A stretch of DNA of 64,000 nt from Paraglaciecola sp. MB-3u-78 (lineage in GTDB: Bacteria; Pseudomonadota; Gammaproteobacteria; Enterobacterales; Alteromonadaceae). The stretch covers positions 62,001 to 126,000 of the forward strand of contig NZ_PJCF01000087.1 of NCBI RefSeq assembly GCF_002835935.1. The letters run 5' to 3'. A program made the translations under genes and the position numbers. The notes beneath the pieces were generated by a model, which saw only the letters and a list, made by a program, of their open reading frames with translations, made no database searches and had not been told where the DNA came from. Each line of letters starts with the position of its first letter. Position 1 is the first letter of the stretch. Shown in pieces: positions 28,832-38,184 of this stretch.

Positions 28832-29626
28832 ATGCAACGAGTAGCACTAATTACAAAACATGAAAAAGCACGTTGGATAGCTCCGTATCTGGCGCCGCTA
28901 GGTTACGCAGTATTTGAATCTAGTATGTTCGATACCGACATTTTAGGTACATTTTCTGGTGAAGTGGAACGTACATTGTCACCCATGGATGCAGCATTAA
29001 CCAAAGCCAAAAAGGCGTGTGAGCTAACAGCCACAGATTGGGGTTTGGGCAGCGAAGGGAGTTTTGGCGGTGGGCCCGCACCAGGTATGATCAACTGGAA
29101 CGAAGAACTGTTATGTCTGTATCAAGCGTCAACCGAGATTGCAATTTATGCCCATGCTGCAGGCCCAACATCTGTTCAAGAATTGACGCTGAATGGCAGA
29201 GTGCCATTAAAACAAAAACTGTTATTACTTCCTAAGCAGCGCTGGATTTTACGAACTGATCAAGGTGTTCAAAAAGGTCTTTGTGCCGAACAACTATTAG
29301 ACAGATTAGAGCAGATTACCGGTACGTCTCAAAAAATAAAAATCGAGCCTGACTTGCGTGCTATGCACTGTCCTGAACGCCAACAAATGATTACAAAGGC
29401 TGCAGAGGATTTAGTGAGACGCTTATCAGAAACCTGCCCACAATGTCAGGCATTTAACTTCGTAGTCAAAGAAAAACAGTCTGGATTACCCTGCACTTTA
29501 TGCACTCTTCCAACAGAGCAAGCTAAATCATGGACACGTATTTGCGATGGTTGTGGTTGTCGTCATGACGAAGTCGTACAACAAAAAGGTGCTGATCCGG
29601 CCCATTGTCAATATTGTAATCCTTGA
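28832..29626 (+). CDS. DUF6671-like protein with C-terminal zinc ribbon
   Basis: 264 residues, no signal peptide. An N-terminal domain with SEGSFGGGPAPGMINWNEEL and a C-terminal zinc-binding part with CPQC, CTLC, CDGCGC and CQYC pairs that could hold two metal ions. I recall this architecture as DUF6671, without a known reaction. It is 9 bases from the threonylcarbamoyladenylate synthase and likely cotranscribed, which hints at nucleic-acid or translation-related work but does not prove it. Confidence 0.65.
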   Translation: MQRVALITKHEKARWIAPYLAPLGYAVFESSMFDTDILGTFSGEVERTLSPMDAALTKAKKACELTATDWGLGSEGSFGGGPAPGMINWNEELLCLYQASTEIAIYAHAAGPTSVQELTLNGRVPLKQKLLLLPKQRWILRTDQGVQKGLCAEQLLDRLEQITGTSQKIKIEPDLRAMHCPERQQMITKAAEDLVRRLSETCPQCQAFNFVVKEKQSGLPCTLCTLPTEQAKSWTRICDGCGCRHDEVVQQKGADPAHCQYCNP

Positions 29627-29635
29627 GTAAATAAC

Positions 29636-30631
29636 ATGAGTCAAAACTACCAAACCTCTATTCTGTTCGGTGAAAATAGCGTGTCACAAGCCGTGAGTCT
29701 GTTACAAAAAGGCGAGTGTGTTGCCTTGCCCACCGAAACGGTTTACGGGCTGGCCGCTGACGCATCGGATATCATCGCCGTAAATAAAATTTTTGAAGCC
29801 AAAGGACGACCCAAAAACCATCCGTTAATAGTACATATACCCGATGTATCACACCTTGAAAACTGGGCAAAATCGATCCCAAACACCGCCTACAATTTAG
29901 CAAAACAATTTTGGCCTGGACCACTCTCACTGCTACTAAAAAAAGCAGATCACGTGCCTTATGAAGTAACGGGGGGATTGGATACCATTGCCTTACGAGT
30001 ACCTGCACATCCATTGTTTTTAGAGGTATTAACCCAGCTAAATGTAGGGCTTGCAGCACCTTCCGCCAATCGTTATAAACAACTGAGTCCGACCATTGCC
30101 GAGCAAGTCATGCAGGGATTAGATGGCCGAATTGCCGCTGTTTTAGACGGGGGTTCATGTGAACATGGATTAGAGTCCACCATTCTAGATTTAGTCAGTG
30201 AAACACCGCGAATACTTCGTTCTGGACCTATTACTCAACAACAACTTGAAACTGCTATGGGCCAAATTATCAACACACCCAAAAATCATATTGAAGTCGT
30301 GCCAGGTAATGTCGAAGCCCATTACCAGCCAAACACTCCATTACGCATTATGTCTTCTAAGCAGTTGCTGATAGAAATAGATAGGCTGAAGCACACAGAT
30401 TGTCATTTTGTGGTGTGGTCAGACGCCGTTATCCAACAATCTAAAAAGACGCATGCTCCATCTTCTCAATGCTCTTACTTAGGAAACGATGCGGCGAATT
30501 ATGGACGTAAATTATACGTGACCTTATACCAAGTTGATCAGACTCGCCCAACTCAAATCATAGTTGAACAACCACCACAATCTGATGCATGGGCAGCAGT
30601 CAACGACAGATTGTCACGGGCGGCCCAGTAA
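29636..30631 (+). CDS. L-threonylcarbamoyladenylate synthase (Sua5/YwlC type)
   Basis: 331 residues. Makes threonylcarbamoyl-AMP from threonine, bicarbonate and ATP, the first step of the t6A37 tRNA modification. The YrdC core includes LPTETVYGLAADA, IFEAKGRPKNHPLIVHI, FWPGPLSLLLKK, TIALRVPAHPLF and APSANRYKQLSPT. A linker with VVPGNVEAHYQP and a C-terminal Sua5 domain follow, so this is the two-domain Sua5 form rather than the short TsaC. Gammaproteobacteria usually also have TsaC elsewhere; this copy may be accessory. Confidence 0.92.
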   Translation: MSQNYQTSILFGENSVSQAVSLLQKGECVALPTETVYGLAADASDIIAVNKIFEAKGRPKNHPLIVHIPDVSHLENWAKSIPNTAYNLAKQFWPGPLSLLLKKADHVPYEVTGGLDTIALRVPAHPLFLEVLTQLNVGLAAPSANRYKQLSPTIAEQVMQGLDGRIAAVLDGGSCEHGLESTILDLVSETPRILRSGPITQQQLETAMGQIINTPKNHIEVVPGNVEAHYQPNTPLRIMSSKQLLIEIDRLKHTDCHFVVWSDAVIQQSKKTHAPSSQCSYLGNDAANYGRKLYVTLYQVDQTRPTQIIVEQPPQSDAWAAVNDRLSRAAQ

Positions 30632-30669
30632 AACCTGCAGACACTTAATTTAGTTAACCTGAACTAGGG

Positions 30670-31113
30670 TTAGTCTTTGTACCCATAATAATTTCCAAGG
30701 ATGGTTTTTAAACGACCATCTTGTTTCATATCATGAATGACTTTATTAACTTGATTGATAAAACGAATATTTTTTGGCGTTGAATGGCACAAAATTTGAT
30801 CTTCAACAGACGCGATTGGACTTGTTGGATCGTAATTTAAAGACGCCAGTTCTTCGGGTGGTAAATTAAGACTCAGATCAAGGTAATAATCAGCAAAAGC
30901 CTCTACCCGACCTAGTTTTAACATGACTCTTGCATTAGTAGAGCTTTGTACCGTCAATGCATTGGCATGGGTTAATATTCGTTGGTTATTGCCATAAGCA
31001 TAGCCTCGTATTAAGGCCAGCCTTTTGCCTTTAATGTTTTTTTCATTCAGAGCTGGGGCAGAAAAATTAAACAGATAAGCATTAGCCATATTAAAAGATT
31101 CACTGACTAACAC
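30670..31113 (-). pseudogene. Solute-binding protein (SBP_bac_3-like), N-terminal half missing
   Basis: The frame opens at a GTG (31113) right after an in-frame TAA and codes only for the second half of a periplasmic binding protein: FSAPALNEKNIKGKRLALIR, VEAFADYYLDLS, and VIHDMKQDGRLKTILGNYYG, the classic C-terminal helix. No signal peptide or first lobe exists upstream. It ends close to the Sua5 gene (convergent). Likely decayed. Confidence 0.7.
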
Positions 31114-31598
31114 AATAGATTAAAAAGAAAATCCGCCACATTTAATACAAACCTCTAGTAATACCACTTAAGTGAATACGCCCAATGTGAGCCATTTTTA
31201 TGAGTGTATACACAACTTTACCCTAGTAGATAATGTCTCTCTAGACAGAATAAACACTATCCCAAAACGAGCCACTCATCAGTCGACTGCAGGAAATGGC
31301 TTTCAGTAGCTTCTCATCAACACGTGTAAACCTGTTCTTATTGCCTAAATGTGTTAATTCCACCATACCAACCTAACACTTGCCCCTACCAAAGCATCTC
31401 AAAAATCAGCTCGTTACTCGTGATACTGGTTCGCAGTAAGATTTATACCATCTGGCGTGAAAAATGCTAATTAAAAAATGCTAATTAAGTGCTAACTAGG
31501 AAAATTGACTAATAGAATTTAACTCCGCAATCAAAGCAATGGCATGACGACCGTTAGTTTGATGGCGGCGTTGATTAGCGGCAATAGTGGGTTCACAA
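31114..31598. other. Gene-free spacer
   Basis: About 485 bases of AT-rich sequence with stops in all frames. It may contain remains of the missing half of the solute-binding protein, but I cannot read any. Confidence 0.4.
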
Positions 31599-32357
31599 AT
31601 GAAGTTACTTGTTTTGATTGGAATATGTAGTTGTTTAAGCGGTTGCGCCTTACCCCTTGAAATGATGGCAATAAGCGGCATAAGTTACCTTGCCACCGGC
31701 AAATCTTTGTCTGACAACGCTTTCTCTTTGGTGACTAACCGTGATTGTGCTTTGCATCGGGTCATGACGAACGAAGCCATTTGTGCTGAAAACACACTAC
31801 CAACTAGTGATACAAACGATGAGTTTCTGTTAGCCCGTTCTGAAGTGTCAGACACAATAAAAACGGAGGTAACAACTGCAAAAAGCACCTTCAATTCAGT
31901 ACCAGAAGAATATGAAGATTTGCCATCTACTGTTATAGCCACGTTTAACACCGCAAATACACCTGATTTTTCAATCGCTATAGAAGAGACTAAGACACCA
32001 TTAACAGAGCACTTATCTGCTCAGACATTTGCCGTGGTAGGCAGTTTTAACAACTATCAATATGCCCAACGTCGAAATGATAAATATGTGAACTTTAATC
32101 CGCAGATCATTAAAAACCAGGCTGATTCGGCTACCCAATATCGAGTGGTGGTAGGTCCCATTAATCGCAATGATTTTATCGCAGGATTACCCACAATGGT
32201 GGGCGCTGAAACGCAATTACCATGGGAAATTGACCTGTGTGTCAATGATATGTCTCCCCCTCCGTGCAATAATACCTACGCGGTGAATACTCTAGAGCAA
32301 CAGAGTGCAACATGGGTTGCAGCATCTATCACCCCTGAAACACTTACGTTGCGGTAA
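31599..32357 (+). CDS. Lipoprotein with SPOR-like C-terminal domain
   Basis: 252 residues from ATG 31599 (a GTG at 31587 is in frame but weaker). Lipobox LSGC follows MKLLVLIGICSC, giving an anchored lipoprotein. The C-terminal region (FAVVGSFNNYQYAQRRNDKY ... YRVVVGPINRNDF) looks like a SPOR fold, which binds denuded peptidoglycan. It is followed by two exported paralogous proteins on the same strand and may form one envelope-associated unit with them. Confidence 0.7.
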   Translation: MKLLVLIGICSCLSGCALPLEMMAISGISYLATGKSLSDNAFSLVTNRDCALHRVMTNEAICAENTLPTSDTNDEFLLARSEVSDTIKTEVTTAKSTFNSVPEEYEDLPSTVIATFNTANTPDFSIAIEETKTPLTEHLSAQTFAVVGSFNNYQYAQRRNDKYVNFNPQIIKNQADSATQYRVVVGPINRNDFIAGLPTMVGAETQLPWEIDLCVNDMSPPPCNNTYAVNTLEQQSATWVAASITPETLTLR

Positions 32358-32521
32358 CGAGGGGCATTTATTTTTCATTTCAAAATGGCGTATTGAGTGT
32401 TACTCCAGCCAACAACATTATGTTTAAATACACCTTTATTGGCTGCGTAACCTAAAACTACCCCTAAGTTTTGCATATCCATTGGCAATCGTTGTTAACG
32501 GGTAAAACCAAGGAACCGTGC

Positions 32522-33427
32522 ATGAGTTGGTTATTAAAAATTGTGGTGCTGTGTTTAACGCTTGGAGTGTTCTCATATTCCTATGGGGCGGATAGCGTTA
32601 ACCTGCTGGTAATGATAGAAGACGCGGATAAAAACTCCATCCCTAGGGGTAGTCGTATTAATAAGCGAGTTCATGCCAGTATCAGTCAGCAACTTAATCA
32701 CATCGCTGATGTGTATGATGAAACGAGCATCACTTTAGATAGGTTTAAACAAGGGCGTGTGCGTCGTACTGATGCGGAACTGTTTGACATCGCGCGTTCA
32801 ATCACTCGGCCCCCCATTGATATAGTGGTGATACTGAGCACCTATGCATCGGTAACCACTAGCGATTATGCAAAAAAGGCCCGGGCACGAGTTGCAGGGC
32901 GTTTGTTAAATGCTAAGTCTGGAAAATTATTAGATAACTTTGAAGTGCAAAGCCCTCGAAGTTGGGCAATACCCTACGCCTGTGACAAACAAACTTGTAT
33001 TCTTGAAGAAATAGGTGATGAGGCCAAAGTCTTAGGTGACGAATTAGGTATGATCTTAGCTGAAAAATTGAATTGGCTTCTAAATCCAGATACAGCTAAC
33101 GACGGCTCTGCCTCAACACTAGAAATGTTCAACGACTACTACCTAGAATTTGATGGTTTTAGTGCACAGGATATGGCACGCATTGAGGAGTATTTACTGG
33201 TGTTTTCGGGTTACATTTCCCATCGCCCTACACAGCAGCGCCATACCCGCACCACTTTGCTATATCGCTCCACTATTGGCACTGCAAAACTCAGTAGAAA
33301 CATGGTTAAAGTGTTGGAGGAGTTGAATATGCGAGCCACCCTTAATTTCGAAGGTAACGCGTTTAATGTAAAACGTATTACCCTAAGGGGTGAAAACACC
33401 ACTCGGGATATTGCCGATGGCTGGTAA
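32522..33427 (+). CDS. Exported protein of unknown function, paralogue of the next gene
   Basis: 301 residues from ATG 32522, behind AAGGA; signal peptide ends near SYGADS. The body alternates strands and helices: VNLLVMIEDADKNSIPRGS, ELFDIARSITRPPIDIVVIL, VAGRLLNAKSGKLLDNFEVQ, CDKQTCILEEIGDEAKVLGD, FSAQDMARIEEYLLVFSGYI. The same order of elements (LVVLP..., ...GRLLDLQSGAQQ..., CIGDCLSMWVNQNLSLLAQD, NSAEIQQIDSYLKNIDGYV) occurs in the neighbour at 33533. The fold recalls outer-membrane-linked accessory proteins such as CsgG-type domains, but this is a weak impression. Confidence 0.65.
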   Translation: MSWLLKIVVLCLTLGVFSYSYGADSVNLLVMIEDADKNSIPRGSRINKRVHASISQQLNHIADVYDETSITLDRFKQGRVRRTDAELFDIARSITRPPIDIVVILSTYASVTTSDYAKKARARVAGRLLNAKSGKLLDNFEVQSPRSWAIPYACDKQTCILEEIGDEAKVLGDELGMILAEKLNWLLNPDTANDGSASTLEMFNDYYLEFDGFSAQDMARIEEYLLVFSGYISHRPTQQRHTRTTLLYRSTIGTAKLSRNMVKVLEELNMRATLNFEGNAFNVKRITLRGENTTRDIADGW

Positions 33428-33532
33428 TATGCCTGTTTTGCAAATACTGCGAAAAATGCAAAAAATACAAAATTTGTTTTCATTATTTTTAATAACAGAA
33501 AAATAACCAACACGAGTAATCTTAAAGCAACT

Positions 33533-35416
33533 ATGGCGCGCACTATTAAGCTCAAAAAAAACAGACCACAAACAGGCTATATATTGGGTCTATTTTGCCT
33601 ATTGGTACAAATGAGTGCTGCCGCTGAACGCTGGCAAATTGTGGTGTTGCCAGATACAAACTACAACACACCCAACGCACTCCCCACACTTGCAGACTAT
33701 CACCGCACTATTTCCCAAGGCCTGACCATCGCTTTAACTAACGCTGATTTTGATGTGCTTAATTTACATTATTTAGGCTTACCTAATTGTATGCTCGAAG
33801 ACTGTTCCACTTTGAGCGACCAAGCCATTCAACAAGCGGCCAAGCGTTCTGGCAAAGAAGTGAATCTCGCCTTGTTGTATCAACTCAATGCATTTAAACA
33901 ACGTCAACCAGCCTCTCAAAAATGGTATTTTAGTTTATCTGGGCGTTTATTGGATTTACAAAGCGGCGCTCAACAAGACGCTTTTACAGTGGATAACTGG
34001 GTCAATTACCCAACCAAAAACTGCATAGGTGATTGTTTGAGTATGTGGGTAAACCAAAACCTAAGTTTACTGGCTCAGGACTTAGGCACGGTACTCAGCG
34101 AAAAGCTCGAGGCATTGCCAAGGCGTTTTCACTATAGGTTAAACATAAATGATTTCAATAGCGCCGAAATACAACAAATCGATAGTTATTTAAAAAACAT
34201 CGATGGTTATGTAGCAGACCTACTATTGAGTGATTCGCAAAATACAAATCTAACGCCAAGCCAAAATATAAACCGCTCATACCAATACATATCCGAGCTA
34301 ACAGCTTCTGAGTTAGACGATAAGTTAGAAAAACTGAACAGGCAATATGCTCTGCCACTCACGTTTGAATACGATAATACACAACGTCAGTTCGATATAA
34401 TTCGTACCCAACAAACTGACCCATGGGGCACATTTAGCCAATTAATTACGGATCTATTTCCCAGTTCAGAGCAGAAGGTTGCACCGTTACCAATAACCCA
34501 AGAGCCTTCACCGCTAACGGTTATGACTGAGTCACAACAACTTGCAGCCGATGAAAATAAAAAAGCACTCAGAGATCAGCAAATGTGGCAACAAGCTAGC
34601 GGGATCAATACATCGGAGAGTTACCAGCAATACCTGACTATTTGGCCTCATGGGCAACATTTCATACAAGCAAAAGCAGCCATAAAAGCGTTTCAGGATG
34701 ACAAAAACAGCTGGCAGCAGGCATCAAATATAAAAACCAGCCATGCTTTTCAGCAGTATTTAACATCAAAACCCACAGGTAAATATAGAATCCAAGCTAA
34801 ACAGCAATTGGCTCTGTTACGAGAGCAACAACAGCGAGAACAAAAACAACAAGAAAACAAAACCTTGGCAGATGATTATTATTATCAGCAACAAAACTAT
34901 CCTGAAGCTTTATATTATTACCAACAAGCCGCAAAGCTTGGAGATGTGTCGTCTCAATACCTATTGGGGAAAATGTATGCAGATGCAAAAGGTACCGAGC
35001 AAAACATGCGTCAAGCAGAAAATTGGTATACACAAGCAGCCAAAGATGGCCACAGTAAAGCACAGGCAACACTGGGTTTTATGTATTCAAAAGGTAATGG
35101 GGTCAATCAGGACTATTCTCAGGCAGTAAATTGGTATCAAAAAGCAGCACAACAAGGGCACGTGAATGCCCAATACAACCTAGCTTACCTGTATTCACTT
35201 GGCCAAGGTGTGGTAAAAGATTATCAACAAGCTGCTTATTGGTATCAAAAATCGGCTAATCAAGGCGATGCCGATGCACAAAACAGCTTAGGAAAACTCT
35301 ACGAAAGAGGCCTAGGCGTTACTAAAAACTTAGTCAAAGCAAAAAAGCTTTACCAACAAGCTGCCACCCAAGGCAACCAAATCGCCCAGCTCAATCTACA
35401 AATGTTGAATAATTAA
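33533..35416 (+). CDS. Exported Sel1-repeat protein
   Basis: 627 residues. N-terminal domain (about 30-300) is paralogous to the previous protein. A middle region carries two copies of a WQQASxIxTSxxxQQYL...P-x-G unit (about 350-420), followed by a Q-rich coiled-coil stretch. The C-terminus holds four Sel1-like repeats (LGKMYADAKG, LGFMYSKGNGVNQDY, LAYLYSLGQGVVKDY, LGKLYERGLGVTKN). Sel1 repeats mediate protein-protein contacts, often in envelope or signalling complexes. Its stop overlaps the end of the converging methyltransferase-like remnant by four bases. Confidence 0.8.
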   Translation: MARTIKLKKNRPQTGYILGLFCLLVQMSAAAERWQIVVLPDTNYNTPNALPTLADYHRTISQGLTIALTNADFDVLNLHYLGLPNCMLEDCSTLSDQAIQQAAKRSGKEVNLALLYQLNAFKQRQPASQKWYFSLSGRLLDLQSGAQQDAFTVDNWVNYPTKNCIGDCLSMWVNQNLSLLAQDLGTVLSEKLEALPRRFHYRLNINDFNSAEIQQIDSYLKNIDGYVADLLLSDSQNTNLTPSQNINRSYQYISELTASELDDKLEKLNRQYALPLTFEYDNTQRQFDIIRTQQTDPWGTFSQLITDLFPSSEQKVAPLPITQEPSPLTVMTESQQLAADENKKALRDQQMWQQASGINTSESYQQYLTIWPHGQHFIQAKAAIKAFQDDKNSWQQASNIKTSHAFQQYLTSKPTGKYRIQAKQQLALLREQQQREQKQQENKTLADDYYYQQQNYPEALYYYQQAAKLGDVSSQYLLGKMYADAKGTEQNMRQAENWYTQAAKDGHSKAQATLGFMYSKGNGVNQDYSQAVNWYQKAAQQGHVNAQYNLAYLYSLGQGVVKDYQQAAYWYQKSANQGDADAQNSLGKLYERGLGVTKNLVKAKKLYQQAATQGNQIAQLNLQMLNN

Positions 35417-36078
35417 GGCTTGCGAAATTTCAAGGTCATCCGAGTAGATTCACTAATAGCCATGTATTTGCCCTTTAATTCTGGGTTATCACTGCTGGTA
35501 GCAAAGCTAGGAGGCAATCTCCATACTATGTCATCTGCTCCAGGCATGTCTGCTGGGTTCAGATTGACGTCGCTACTATCAACATATTCGAACCCAGCGT
35601 CCTGCATATGTTTAATAACGAATGCTTTTTTGAGATAACCTTTTGAACCATTTGCCCATTCATCAGAGGCGTCATCTGGAGCGAGGTGTTGCACGACTCC
35701 CACTATGCCGCCTGATTTTAATGCTCGGAAGGCCTCTGCAAGGCTTTTGGTTAGGTATTCCCCGTCACTGCCTAAATATGGCAACAAAATTTTGCTATAC
35801 CATCCTCCACCAGGCAAGGCTTCAACAACTGTCATATCGGGTTTTATTCCAAAAAACTCAAATACTTGTTGCGGGTGTCTGGCTGGCTATCGCGCCTGAG
35901 TTTCGGCTGGCTGCATAGTCAATACTTTAACTAATTCTGTAGCTGAATGAGTGGCTTGCTCTGCCTGCAGTGTAACAACAGCAGCGGTTTCTTGTGCTTT
36001 TGTTTCTGACGCAGAATTACAACCAGTCAGTGCGCTGAGTGTAGTAAAAGCGATAAGTGAATAATAAAACATTTTCAT
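35413..36078 (-). pseudogene. COG4798-type predicted methyltransferase lipoprotein, broken
   Basis: Minus strand. Residues 1-63 (lipobox LTGC, signal MKMFYYSLIAFTTLSA) are followed in the same frame by a TAG at 35887-35889 and then HPQQVFEFFGIKPDMTVVEA, LPGGGWYSKILLPYLG (SAM-binding glycine loop), and after a deletion near 35750, AEAFRALKSGGIVGVVQHLA to the end SESTRMTLKFRKP. The usual 80 or so residues between GEYL and AEAFRAL are absent. One nonsense codon plus one internal deletion make this a pseudogene of an exported SAM-methyltransferase-like protein. Confidence 0.8.
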
Positions 36079-36290
36079 GACGGCACTTTTTATTATATGG
36101 GTAATTCTAAATTTAACATCAAATAATACAGAGTCAGCATAGAGATACCGAAGTATTACAGAAAGTTACAAATATTAGAGATTATGGGGATTATATTGAT
36201 ATGGAACAGAGCAATATCAATACAGTTTTATTCTATTTTTTTACACTCACACTAGAATCAGACTTCAATCACATCCAGATCCATGTTAAA

Positions 36291-36322
36291 TTTTGTATAC
36301 ATTTTAAAATTTGAATACAAAA
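36291..36322. promoter_or_regulatory. Dyad upstream of the BenE-type permease, predicted GntR operator
   Basis: TTTTGTAT and ATACAAAA form inverted halves around an AT-rich centre directly before the ATG at 36323. TTGTATAC-type half-sites are common operators of GntR/FCD regulators; such a regulator is encoded two genes later in the same unit. Confidence 0.55.
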
Positions 36323-37501
36323 ATGAAGATCAAAAGCTTTATTTCAGATCTCAGCCTATCCGCCATAAGCGCTGGTTTTATTGCGGTATTAGTAGGCTAT
36401 GCCAGTGCTTGGGTGATTGTGTATCAGGCCGCTATTGCCGCTGGCGCTAGCCAAGAGATGATTGACTCTTGGATATGGGCTTTGGGTATGAGTATGGGGC
36501 TGGGTTGTTTGGGGTTATCACTTTATTACAAACGCCCCATCATCATTGCTTGGTCAACGCCAGGTGCAGCATTGCTGGCCAGCACACTCGGTGGTAATAG
36601 TATTGGCGAAGCCATCGGAATTTTTGTATTTGTTGGACTTTTGACCCTGCTAACAGGTCTGTCTGGTTGGTTTGACGCTTTAACTAAACGTATCCCTTTG
36701 CCATTAGCGTCAGCCATGTTGGCTGGTATATTAGTCCAGTTTGGGTTGAGTATTTTCACATCATTACAAAGTGACCCGCTTATGGTGGGGATCATGCTTG
36801 TCACTTTTTTATTCGCTAAGAGATGGTTACCTCGTTACGCGACAGTTGCGGTGCTGATTGCAGGATTTATATGTGCCTACTCCTTTAACTTAATTAACTT
36901 AGAGCAAGTCAGATGGTCGCTGGCAATGCCAGTGTGGACATGGCCAGAATTTAACTTGAGCTTATTAATAGGGGTGGGCTTACCGTTATTTATTGTGACT
37001 ATGACCTCGCAAAATGTGCCGGGTATAGCTATTTTACGTGCCACTGGCCATAGCCAAGCACCGGTATCACCTATACTCAGTTGGACTGGGGGATTGAACC
37101 TGTTGTTTGCGCCTTTGGGGGCGTTCACTTTAAATTTGGCGGCCATCACCGCTGCCATATGCGCCAGTGAAGAAGCTCACCCAGATCCTGATAAACGGTA
37201 TATTGCAGGTGTATTTACAGGCTTATTTAATATATTGGCGGGTATTTGTGGTGCCACTGTGGTGAGTTTATTTGCAGCTTTCCCTGCTGCCATGATTGCG
37301 GCGTTAGCTGGCTTGGCTTTGTTAGGTATCATTGGCGCTAGTTTACAATCGACATTCGAGCAACCAGACTACAGAGATGCGGCCTTGATCACCTTTTTAG
37401 TCACCGCCTCAGGGGTGTCTTTTTTTAATATCGCGTCAGCATTTTGGGGTATAACCATTGGGCTTGGCACACTGGCCATCAGCCGTATTGCGAGAAGATG
37501 A
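36323..37501 (+). CDS. BenE-type (benzoate/H+ symporter family) permease
   Basis: 392 residues from ATG 36323 with about 12 membrane helices. BenE-family landmarks: SAGFIAVLVGYASAWVIVYQ, IIAWSTPGAALLAS, VPGIAILRATGH, and APLGAFTLNLAAITAAIC. Members import aromatic acids or other small organic anions; here an amine-linked substrate is equally plausible because the neighbours are an aminotransferase and a BCCT carrier. The GntR gene starts 3 bases after the stop, indicating an operon. Confidence 0.87.
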   Translation: MKIKSFISDLSLSAISAGFIAVLVGYASAWVIVYQAAIAAGASQEMIDSWIWALGMSMGLGCLGLSLYYKRPIIIAWSTPGAALLASTLGGNSIGEAIGIFVFVGLLTLLTGLSGWFDALTKRIPLPLASAMLAGILVQFGLSIFTSLQSDPLMVGIMLVTFLFAKRWLPRYATVAVLIAGFICAYSFNLINLEQVRWSLAMPVWTWPEFNLSLLIGVGLPLFIVTMTSQNVPGIAILRATGHSQAPVSPILSWTGGLNLLFAPLGAFTLNLAAITAAICASEEAHPDPDKRYIAGVFTGLFNILAGICGATVVSLFAAFPAAMIAALAGLALLGIIGASLQSTFEQPDYRDAALITFLVTASGVSFFNIASAFWGITIGLGTLAISRIARR

Positions 37502-37504
37502 TTT

Positions 37505-38167
37505 ATGACTGATAAACTTATAAATGACAAACAGCCTGCAGAAGCCTTGTATCAGCAATTAAAACAAGATATCCGCGATAATAAGCTGCCTATAGCGAGT
37601 CCTTTAAAACAACAACAACTGGCAGCTGACTATGGGGTCAGCCGTATTCCTATACGTGATGTTTTGCAGCGTTTAAAAAATGAGGGTTGGCTAACACAAA
37701 GTGGTAAACGTGGGGTTATGGTGCACCCATTAAGCGCTACCGAAGCAGAGGATTTATACATTATGCGGATGTATCTAGAGCCACTTATGCTGAGTCACGC
37801 CATGCCAAAACTCAATCACCAAATTTTGGGAAGAGCCACAGATATTCTAGAACAACTCGACCAGCCAAAGTTAAGCATTGCCCAATATGGTGATTTAAAT
37901 TGGCAGTTCCATGCCTGCCTTTATCATGGGGCTAAAAGGCCAACATTGTTCAACAATATAGCCAACCTACATCAACTTTGTTCACGTTATATTGGCTTTC
38001 ATTCAGTTGAACTAAACTACAAAAAAACCAGTCAACAAGAGCATTACCAGCTATTAGACGCAATAAAAGCTAAACAACTAGGCAAGGCCAAAGGCATTTT
38101 AAAGCAGCACATTAGTGAAGCAGGCAAAATACTCGTGGCCTATCTGCATAAAAACCTGCACTTTTAA
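37505..38167 (+). CDS. GntR-family (FCD-type) transcriptional regulator
   Basis: 220 residues. N-terminal winged helix: LYQQLKQDIRDNKLPIASPL, YGVSRIPIRDVLQRLKNEGW. The C-terminal all-helical FCD ligand-binding domain has metal-binding candidates in FHACLYHGAKRP and later helices (HYQLLDAIKA). Likely controls the permease and the convergent aminotransferase/BCCT genes; the dyad at 36291 is a candidate site. Confidence 0.9.
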   Translation: MTDKLINDKQPAEALYQQLKQDIRDNKLPIASPLKQQQLAADYGVSRIPIRDVLQRLKNEGWLTQSGKRGVMVHPLSATEAEDLYIMRMYLEPLMLSHAMPKLNHQILGRATDILEQLDQPKLSIAQYGDLNWQFHACLYHGAKRPTLFNNIANLHQLCSRYIGFHSVELNYKKTSQQEHYQLLDAIKAKQLGKAKGILKQHISEAGKILVAYLHKNLHF

Positions 38168-38184
38168 CGTTTATAGAGAATATA

